Assembly (NCBI GenBank): GCA_004194705.1
Contig: SADC01001382.1
Location: forward strand, 310,001 to 374,000
Direction: 5' to 3'
DNA length: 64,000 nucleotides
Origin: Ditylenchus dipsaci
Lineage: Eukaryota > Nematoda > Chromadorea > Rhabditida > Anguinidae
Position numbers and translations under genes: made by a program. Under the pieces are notes generated by a model. That model saw only the letters and a program-made list of their open reading frames with translations, was not told the origin of the DNA and ran no database searches. Positions 55,901 to 64,000 of this stretch are shown one piece after another. The number at the start of each line of letters is the position of its first letter. The first letter of the stretch is position 1.

Positions 55901-58900
55901 GGTTTTGAAAAACGGTGATGCAAAGTGTTTATCGGACTCAAAACAACATATTCTATATTTTTAGTTGATAAGCTAGCTCTAGCCAAAACTATTTTGGATT
56001 CTGCAATCGTGTTGTGGGTATGCTTCCTGATTCATAATTTCTAGTATCTAAACATATTTTTTCAGACGTCTATTCGTTTCGATCTCTTCAAAAATTTTAC
56101 TAAAGAAAATGAGGAAGTCATCAAATCCATGGCTAATATTTTGAACATGTTAGACCCCTACTCGGTGCAGCTTACTTTTATGTGTGAGTTATAATTCGGT
56201 AGTGCTTTAGAGTAACACTGTGATGGTGGATTCTGCACTTGTTATCGCAAGCAATCTCCCCAGCAAAAAGTTGGCCGACTATTTACGAAAGTGGTTAGCG
56301 TGATCCAGAAAGGACAGCTGGATGAAAATTACTTTAACCATTACGTTGAAGCTTTGGCCAGTTGGGACATGGATCAGCTTATTGCAATGATTAGCAAGGG
56401 TAATTGCTTTTTTGTTGTTGACATCTTCAAAATTGCAATTGCTTTAGGGTTGGAGAAATTACGTGTTTTTGCTGCCAGCGAAGTCCCATGTGCGCCAGAC
56501 CATGCTAGAGATTCTCCGCCCGTGAAGAGAGCTAAAGCTTTAGGGGCTGAGATTGTGAATCAGTTGAGGCGCCCAATAGACCTTATAAAAATTCTCCTGG
56601 CTAGTCCTAATGCATCTGAAAATTTGAAGTCTCATTATGGAGTACATCTAAATTCTTTTGTCGTGGTCAGCCAGTTATGTTTGCAGCTCCGGAATCTATC
56701 AACTTATTTAGGAGCTCTTGTCCGTTCGAAATTCTTTTGCACAATCATTGAAGTCAGAGCAGTGGAAGCATGTTGATCTAAAGTTGATGATGAGTGCTTA
56801 TGAATGCCTGACTCTGATTTCTCTCTTAACTAAAGATTCTGAGGTTTGGTCATCTTTTCTGCGATTATATTCCGACTATATATTAGTTCGTTGGATTGTT
56901 CCTGAAGAGACTCACCGCGTTAAGCGAATTCATTCACACCGAATTCATCCACAAAATGTCCCGACACGAAATGTTTATATATTTTTGTCTTTTGTATTCA
57001 TTTTTTTGTCAGTATATAGCTTTGTCAGTTTTCGTAAATTTCTTGGCCATTCCATTTTGGAGGACACATCAAGTGATTTGTGTGCTGTGGCTGATATCCG
57101 GCACCTTGTCCATCCCAGAGCCTCTCACCCTCAAAATATACTCAGCAGATTATGCTCGCAAGAATCATTCTACAACTGTAAGTTTTTGGGTTTAATTTGG
57201 AGCTACTTGGAGCTACTATCGTACTCAAAATTTTAAAGTTTGGGCCGAAATTTAACTGAAATGTTTACTAATTAATTCGAACATTTTTCTACGAAACAAC
57301 TGCAGTTTTGCTGGATCTTCCATGTACTATCAAATCCAAGTGTCGTCCACTTGGATTAAAAAAATTTTCTACTTTTTTGGGTTCCAAAACTTGTTTTCTG
57401 CAATAATTCAAGAATTCTAAAGATTTTTTTACGGTGCTAAAATAGTCTTTAGATGGTATTTTCGCAGTTTTCGTAAATTCGTAAAGAACGTAGTTTCACC
57501 ACTGCCAAAACCTGATTTAGAATGTTCGAATCAGTGAAGAAAACGAGTTCTGAAGCCCAACAGCGTAATAATTTTTTGTTGAACCAAGTGAACGATCACT
57601 TGGTCCTGTTGGTACAGATTATCCAGCCACCTACACGGTCAGACGAACTACAAATAACGCTCTAATATACAGCCTGCGTACTGTCACGAGGGTACTACCA
57701 TCTAATATACAGCCTGCGTACTGTCACGAGGGTTTTACCATTTAGGTGCTACTACTTAGAAACTACCATCTGCCACCATCTTGGACCGTCTTGAAGCACC
57801 AATACCTAGACACTTCCAACTGAGTACCGATACCTGGTCAGTGCATCGGTACTACCACCTTAGTACTAATTTCTCAGTGTAACCACCTCAACACTACCAC
57901 TACGGTACACAAAGCTACTTTAAAACTGGTTTTTTTTGTTAGTTAAGTGGCTTTTTTAGCGGCACTTGTTTACTTCGGTACATCTGGTTAACAAACGCGT
58001 TTTTACTAAAGTGACTGACTGCTTAGATACCCACAAAAGACTAATAAGATTCATATTTTGACAAAAACGTTTGACATTATCTCAATTTGCACTGGCCTAG
58101 TCTAAGCCTAAGGTTTTTGCTGGAAAACCACCGGGATTCGAACCTGTTAAAGCGCATACACAATGAGGAGGCTGTTTGCGGATGCTAAAACAGACTACTC
58201 ACTAAGAATCCGCGAAACAGAATCCTCACTTTTTTTTACTGTTTTCCCAAAAATATTCAGTTGGTGAGGTTTTTTATTTTCCAGTTGCCTTTATAGCTTT
58301 TCACATCGTATAGTTGAGGTTTAGGGTTACCAAATGAGTTATTGACTAAATAAATATTGCTTCAAAAACTCAGATAAAATTTGAAGACTCCGCTCAAGAA
58401 TCCTTACTCAAATTCGAGTGCGGATGCTTGGGCGGAGTCTTTCTTTTTTAACTTAATTTTTTGAACAACATCTAACTTTTCAATAGCTCATCTTGTAGCT
58501 AAGATTCAGGGCTACAAGATGGCGATAACAGAATTAATTTTGAAAGAATAAAAAAAGTTATGGCCATTTCCATGCGACAAGTCGTATTTAGCATCCGCAA
58601 ACAGACTCCTCATTGTGAATGAGCCTTAACCATACAAAATTGGAGGATCAATTCACCGGGGAGTCACTAAACATTTCGTGTCGGGACAAATTTTTGTGGA
58701 TGAATCAGTGTGGATAAATTCGATGTGGATGAATTCGGTGTGGATGAATTCGGTGCCGCCCGAGATTCACATGCTACTAGAGTTCGGCTTTTATGTTGTT
58801 TCGCAGCGAATTGTGCTGTTTTTACTCGAGACGTGCTCCTTTTATTATGTGAAGCATCAGAAACATCACAAACTCAGCTTACTATTACCTGAAAACGATT

Positions 58901-59727
58901 TCATTTTAAACTTCTTCTAAAAGAGAAGCAAAAAGTAGCTGGGTCCTCTTGTGTTTTTTAATCTTCTTTAATCTAATGGTCGGTTTGTTCCGGTGTGAGC
59001 CTTAGTGAGACTAAGAATGATATGTTTGCAAACGTAGTTTTTTGACTCATCGTCGATTAAGTGTAAAGTGCAAAAATTTTCTTTCAAAGTACGTTTTCAA
59101 AGGGAATGTTTGAAAGCACGGTTATTATTCACACAACTTGGTATTCGTTCAATATTTATCTAGGTGAATGAAATTGACATAGAGAGTGATGATGAGGACA
59201 CGGATCAATTCGATCAGTTTCATATTCGCGATTTTTTGTTACTCAAAGAAGTCAAGTGGATGGAAGGGGTTAGTTTTTAAAGGAATCTAGCATTAGCTTA
59301 CGGATCATTTTTAGGTTCTCAAGGTCAGGTTTCCGCCAAATCAAGTCATACAGGTGACCCTTACCTTATATCAATCCCACACGCTTTACTGCAGTTTTCA
59401 GATGTTCTTGCGGTGTGCTAACCTTCATTTGGGTTGTGGAGAGCTCAGTTTCACAGTTGTGTCTCGAATGGTGCGATTGCTCAATGGTTTCAACCAAAGG
59501 GTGCAAAAGAACTGCGGCCTGGATTCCCTAAGAGATCCTATTAAGAAGTCTGCGTTACATCTGTCAAAGGCGTTAGAGGTAGTAGTTACTTTCGATACTG
59601 CCATCCAAATAATAAATTCATTTAGTTCAATGAGGATCAGGTATCAGCACGTCAATTATCAGAAGAAGTGATTCATCCAATACTAGCAGATTTTCAAACG
59701 ATTGAGGAAGATGTTGATAAATTATGA
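52940..59727 (+). CDS. capg-2: condensin-2 complex subunit G2 (NCAPG2)
   Basis: HEAT-repeat subunit of condensin II, acting in chromosome compaction in the nucleus. Starts MANKIETLAQPSLLDGY, 19 bases after an acceptor (gaaattttag). Exons are recognisable throughout: 52940-53047 (GC-AG intron follows), 53094-53209, 53257-53353, ~53388-53620 (SVESSVIQGLFYMVIRAN), 54200-54298 (ILDGLVSEEAPSKKLCAMMF), 54337-54417 (DVRISASNLLLRFYPLR), 54465-54627 (LNDDCLPIRVEAVKK), 54680-54735 (IVDELSLDDAVDVRSAVYE), 55197-55350 (EKVRLAAFRLLNKLK), 55399-55483, 55535-55691, 55740-55910, then to 59163-59270 (DIESDDEDTDQF) and 59401-59727, ending EEDVDKL. The order matches the human G2 HEAT core. One A is missing at 54552-54556. 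A 1.8-kb element (56930-58750) interrupts the C-terminal part. AATAAA lies at about 59757. Confidence 0.88.
53641..54157. mobile_element. CCGTATTTAT MITE with a foldback inside it, in a capg-2 intron
   Basis: TA-flanked ends ccgtatttatttactctaat and the inverse. At 53771-54045 a second foldback has arms of 'cgaatacgaaaaaagc' subrepeats and an inner palindrome around 53880. Confidence 0.7.
54907..55083. mobile_element. TA-flanked MITE with ACAGTGCACGCTCGAT ends, copy 5
   Basis: Ends cagtgcacgctcgatatgac and the inverse 'atcgagcgtgca', with TA on each side. Internal 'gttatgtcgagattgtgtta'. It sits in a capg-2 intron. Confidence 0.65.
56930..58750. mobile_element. 1.8-kb TIR element interrupting capg-2
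   Basis: Inverted ends share 'gaattcatccaca' and 'cccgacacgaaatgt' (56938-56972 against 58672-58745). The right arm has three 'gtggatgaattcggt' units. The same 'tttcgtgtcgagacaaa' end block occurs at 2930, 5490 and 63285. The interior carries a palindrome (57330-57610), a 40-bp tandem pair (57661-57740) and a tRNA-like motif (58125-58150). A possible donor (gttaag) lies at 56918. Confidence 0.65.
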
Positions 59728-59764
59728 AAAGTGATGATTGTTTCGAGGAAATTGTTTAATAAAG

Positions 59765-60153
59765 TGTGGCTCCTTAGTGATTTAGCCCACCTTACTGAAA
59801 TTCTAATCCGCTCAGTCGTTTTTTCGCAAAAAGTTCACATCCTTTAGTAATTCCCCTAAAAACAATTATTTTTCGCTTTGGCCATTTGAAGTAGGTCCTA
59901 AGCCCTCTGGTTAATTCTGGATGGTTTGGTTTTCTGGTTAATTAACCGAGTCGAATTATTATTTTTTTGATCGCAGCAAAGATAAAAAACTGAAAAATGG
60001 ACGCTACTTAAAACCGAGTAGCCCCGATAAATGCCCCTAATTCGCTGTAGTGTAGAATATTTGGTGCGACAACCCTACTGATGACAACTTTTTATTCATA
60101 GGAAATGAACAACATGAGAATTGAATAACTTTTTTACAATGATGAAGTATTTA
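59765..60153. other. spacer between tail-to-tail genes
   Basis: No gene is seen. 59800-59960 resembles the inner arms of the foldback at 39143-39946 ('agtaattcccctaaaaac', 'tttggccatt'). Confidence 0.45.
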
Positions 60154-60258
60154 CAGTCGCCACTCGATAAGGTGATATACACCCGATGTAAGATACAATT
60201 TAATAGAAGATATACTTGGCGCAGGTTGCTGCGTGTATCTTACATGCAGCATCGGCTG
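60154..60258. mobile_element. TA-flanked MITE with ACAGTCGC ends, copy 6
   Basis: Ends cagtcgccactcgataagg and the weak inverse 'catcggctg', with internal 'gtaagatac' and 'gtatcttac'. Short and diverged. Confidence 0.5.
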
Positions 60259-60334
60259 TAAAGAATGTAAAATTTACTCGTAATAGTATGAGAATTGCAT
60301 TTGTTCAATACTATGACTCAAACATATCTAACTA

Positions 60335-63300
60335 CTAATCAACTGATGTTGGAGATGTATGGATCACACTATGTGAATGATGGGAGTGTCCAGTCGGCGT
60401 GTGCTGGTGAGAAAAGAAAGACAAAACCACGGCCATTAAGATAAATCCAAATGTGCACCCAGCCCTAAGCAATAAATATTCATTCATTTTACACAAATAT
60501 GAATAAAATACCATTGGAGAAGCTTGGAATGCTCTTTCCCTCGTTCTGCTGATATTATCTAAAAAAAGGAAGTGTAAAGACAAGAATTTGAGAGCGTTTT
60601 TTTACCTCAAACAAGGCGATGTAAAGGAAGGTCCCAATTGATAAAGAGGTCAAAATTGTGGTGACTAAAACCTTGGAGTGGTTCTCTAACTGCGAAGTCT
60701 AAAACTAGATGGTGACCCGAATTCACCGCACGCTTGGTTCGGCCATATCTTTTTATGTTTCTTTCCGATTTTGTTGATATTTGAATTATATGAAATTTTT
60801 GAGATTTGAATTTGTTTTGTAACTTTGTCTTTCAATTTTTTCGAGCAAGGGTTTGGAATAGTAAGGATCCGGAGTGAAAGTTTGGAATGCGGATTCTAGT
60901 TTTTTATTGGGGCAGAAAGGAATAGGAGTGAGGATGCAGATTTGAGGGAGGGTTTTGAGTGAGGGCATGTAGACTAGAAAAATAAGATTTAAAAAAAGGA
61001 TTGTCAGCAGCTTTTCATTAAGAAGTGTTATTGCAGGTAGTAATAGGTAATATTTCAGGAATATTACCGGTAATATTCCCGAAATATACCTATTCAGCAA
61101 TCCTAAATATACACTAAAATATTTGAATTGGCGCGTATAAACTTGGCGTTATACGTTTCCTCCTTTTTTCCCATTTGGGACAAATAGGAGGAAACGTACA
61201 GTTGCGGACAATTGATAGCGGACGGCACGTTTATTATTAGACTTACTGTTTTTTCGTAAAAATTTTTTAAATGCTTTTAAAAATCGCGATAGGCAGTTTT
61301 GTAGAGCACTTAAAGGGCTACAATTATAGCCTACTACTTGTTATAAAAATATCAATTTTTCGCGATTGCTTGAGGCGTTTTGGAAACCCCCTCGTTTTTT
61401 CTCCGACAATTGATAGCGGACGATTTTTTTTTTCAAGCTGATTGATTTTAATTTTTTATATATCGTCAACTTTTAATGACTATTTGTAAGCCCTGTTCCT
61501 CAGCTACAATTTGGTATATCAAACTTTTTTTTTGAATTATTATACGGAAAATTATGACCATAGAAATAAAAGTGTCGATTTCTAATCAAATTCAAATAAA
61601 ATGTAAGGAAAATGGTTGTTTGACCACATAATTAAGAGGTTTTCTCAAAATTTTAAAAATCGAAGTTTACGCCCTTTTGCATTTTTGAAAGCTCTATGAT
61701 TTCTCTACAAAATGACATTTTGATCGTTGTCGTAGGACCACTCTGCACTGAGATACAGATAGGTTGAATTTGAAAACCCTGAAAAAGTGCCGTTTTGCCT
61801 TATTTTAAGCCATTTTTCAGGGTTTTCAAATTCAACCTACCGTATTTCCTCTAAAATAGCCCTCCTTCCAAAATAGCCCCCCTCTACTTTGAGGGTCTGT
61901 ATCTCGGAGCAGAGTAAATATTTTGCAAAGCTGTTTGATACGTTTTCTTAACTCCCACGAGCTCTACCGATTCCACTTTTTAGATTCTTAATTTTCACCC
62001 AAAAATTTCGAAATCGAATTCAAATTTTTCTGAAAATTGGAGGTTTGAATAAAATAGCCCCGGGGCTATTTTAGAGGAAATACGGTATCTGTATCTCAGT
62101 GCAGAGTGGTCCTACGACAACGATCAAAATGTCATTTTGTAGAGAAATCATAGAGCTTTCAAAAATGCAAAAGGGCGTAAACTTCGATTTTTAAAATTTT
62201 GAGAAAACCTCTTAATTATGTGGTCAAACAACCATTTTCCTTACATTTTATTTGAATTTGATTAGAAATCGACACTTTTATTTCTATGGTCATAATTTTC
62301 CGTATAATAATTCAAAAAAAAAGTTTGATATACCAAATTGTAGCTGAGGAACAGGGCTTACAAATAGTCATTAAAAGTTGACGATATATAAAAAATTAAA
62401 ATCAATCAGCTTGAAAAAAAAAATCGTCCGCTATCAATTGTCGGGAGAAAAAACGAGGGGGTTTCCAAAACGCCTCAAGCAATCGCGAAAAATTGATATT
62501 TTTATAACAAGTAGTAGGCTATAATTGTAGCCCTTTAAGTGCTCTACAAAACTGCCTATCGCGATTTTAAAAGCATTTAAAAATTTTTTACGAAAAAACA
62601 GTAAGTCTAATAATAAACGTGCCGTCCGCTTTTACCTTTTTTTACATTCATTGAAGATGTGTTAGTGAATGATAGGTCAATAGAAATTAAAATCGATAGG
62701 CTACATGATGAGGTAATAATTTTGCAAAAATTATCAGAAATTTAAATGAAATCAAAAAATGAAAGTCCGCAACTGTATACGCACCTTTAAAATTAATTTT
62801 AAACAATTTCGCGACGGGAGATCGGGACGTCAAAATCGCAAAATTGACAGAGTTAACAATCTAGCCGCTTTTTTAGCGACCCCCTTTCTACAGCCTCTTA
62901 TCACCGGCCCCTTTTTACCGGTCCCCTTACCGGCTCTTTTTCATCCTATACCGTCCATGAAAAAACTATATACCCATCAGGGTTCGACAAATGTGCCCTA
63001 AAGGGCACATTTCAGGGCACATCGTATGTTTGAAAAAATATGTGCCCTACAAAGGACACAATGTGCCCTTTTTAGGGCACATATTTTTGGCGCAAAATTT
63101 ATGTGCCCTTTTTAGGGCACAATGTGTCCTTTTTAGGGCACATATTTTTTGGTCCAAATTATGTGCCTTTTTAGGGCACATTGTGCCTTTTCTAGGGCAC
63201 ATTTTTTGTCAACTTGAAAATGATGAAAAAAGGGCACATTGTGCCCGGAAAGGGCACATTTGTCGAACCCTGACACCCATATAAAATATTTCGTGTCGAG

Positions 63301-63942
63301 ACAAATTTTTTGGATCAATTCACTGTGATCAATTCACATGTGGATCAATTCGACACCACCCATCTTCCACTGATCTATACCTTGCTAGAAACTAGAATGG
63401 CGTGGCTACATGATAGTGTTATCACCTTAAAAATGACAAAAATCTAACAAAAATTTGCTGCAAAACTAAGATATTTTGCTGCGAAATTCAGGTATGCCCC
63501 TTTTGGAAACAGATCAACTAGATCGGAAATAAAAATACAAAGTTATAGCTGAAACCAAGTGTGCTGAGACCTGCGTTATTATCTGTAAGTGTAACTTATA
63601 TACGAAATAATATGTTTTTTTCACCTCAACCAGTATTCCAACAACGCCACCCAGCGGTGAAAATGTGGACAGAATGGTCACAAGAATTAATATGAGTGAT
63701 CTCCTAGGCAGTAGGGACTGTGTCAGACTAATCCCAATGCTGAAGAAAACCTACAAATATTAATTTCTGAGTGTTCAAAAATAAAAAAAGCTTACTAAAA
63801 TTTTGTGGATCAAGATGCCTGAAATGGCTTTATATTGGATTGGTAAAATGAAAAATATTTTTTACCAAAGAACAGGGAGTATATACCAACTAGGCGATTT
63901 TGAATTCCAAATGCGAATCCTTCGAGAGATGTGTGTACGCTC
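60335..63942 (-). CDS. ZIP-family zinc/metal transporter, C-terminal part
   Basis: SLC39-type metal importer; the gene starts beyond the window edge. Exons: 63866-63942 (SVHTSLEGFAFGIQ), 63796-63818 (ILIHKIL), 63625-63750 (VFFSIGISLTQSLLPRR to FSPLGGVVGILVE), 60606-60671 (VLVTTILTSLSIGTFLYIA), 60512-60558 (IISAERGKEHSKLLQ) and 60335-60464 (WAGCTFGFILMAVVLSFF, then a His-rich HSHHSHS tail and stop). All junctions are in phase. The transmembrane IV motif H-x-S-x-x-E-G and the transmembrane V H-K...S-x-G motif of the ZIP metal site are present. TM IV-VIII are covered, as in the SLC39A1-3 group. A 3-kb intron contains the 1.4-kb palindrome. Confidence 0.88.
61218..62629. repeat. 1.4-kb palindrome in a ZIP-gene intron
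   Basis: The left arm (from gcggacggcacgtttattat) and right arm (ending ataataaacgtgccgtccgc) are near-identical inverses of about 540 bp. The centre 'gatacagata' has been enlarged by a 78-bp hairpin (about 61760-61838) and a TA-flanked MITE (61840-62085). 'gacaattgatagcggac' occurs twice in the left arm. Confidence 0.88.
61840..62085. mobile_element. CCGTATTTCC-type MITE at the palindrome centre
   Basis: TA at 61838-61839 and 62086-62087. Ends ccgtatttcctctaaaatag and the inverse, with the family's internal 'tcttaactcccacgagctc' block. It is a complete copy of 246 bp. Confidence 0.8.
62995..63275. repeat. 'tgtgccctttttagggcaca' palindromic array
   Basis: About ten units of 'gtgccct' alternate with 'agggcac', so the array is both tandem and self-complementary. 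Outer copies ('gggttcgaca' at 62980 and 'gtcgaaccctga' at 63262) are inverse, bounding it as a ~290-bp foldback. Confidence 0.75.
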
Positions 63943-64000
63943 CTAAATAATTTGGTGAAAATGGTTATCGGACTTTACTAAAAGACGTCGCTAAAATTAG

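Overview
The window is nuclear DNA from a nematode. Three kinds of evidence support this. Two cuticle-collagen genes have the nematode N-domain, Cys-rich breaks and PPPC-x-PCP block. A cuticlin-type ZP-domain gene is complete. Introns are short, with TTTTAG or TTTCAG acceptors, and several genes have an acceptor just before the start codon, as expected for spliced-leader trans-splicing. The species cannot be named from the sequence. Base composition is AT-rich, and most non-coding DNA is made of terminal-inverted-repeat and foldback elements, often nested.

Layout: 1-7.2 kb is repeats, with a TTAA-flanked 2.6-kb element whose arms are 15-bp satellite, sitting inside an older MITE. 7.2-14.0 kb (minus) is an ~18-exon ZP-domain membrane protein. 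14.9-16.1 kb is a foldback with 'cgtccaaa' arms. 16.6-29.7 kb holds a 441-bp direct duplication followed by a ~6.07-kb tandem duplication. Each 6-kb unit carries the 3' half of a KEN-box protein gene, a tetraspan membrane protein gene (plus) and a cuticle collagen gene (minus). 30.4-32.6 kb (minus) is an unrecognised Ser-rich protein with a probable membrane segment. 33.7-39.0 kb (minus) is a second cuticle collagen. Its 3.3-kb intron contains nested transposons, one of which encloses a ribosomal protein eS27 gene. 40.6-41.3 kb (minus) is a weak unrecognised gene. 42.9-46.2 kb contains two short Merlin-type transposons that keep the 3' end of a transposase, with a 72-codon reading frame near the second. 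46-52.9 kb is repeats. 52.9-59.7 kb (plus) is condensin-2 subunit G2. 60.3-64 kb (minus) is the C-terminal half of a ZIP zinc transporter, running off the window; its 3-kb intron holds a 1.4-kb palindrome.

The collagens and the ZP protein are all cuticle or apical-matrix components, but they do not form an operon. Condensin-2 G2 and ZIP are housekeeping genes arranged tail to tail.

Quality caution: many coding exons differ from their expected frame by a single base, mostly in homopolymer runs, and the two copies of the 6-kb unit are broken at different places. This pattern fits uncorrected long-read indels better than pseudogenes. The duplications may therefore partly be assembly artefacts. 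Exon boundaries were read by eye from splice signals and reading phase.
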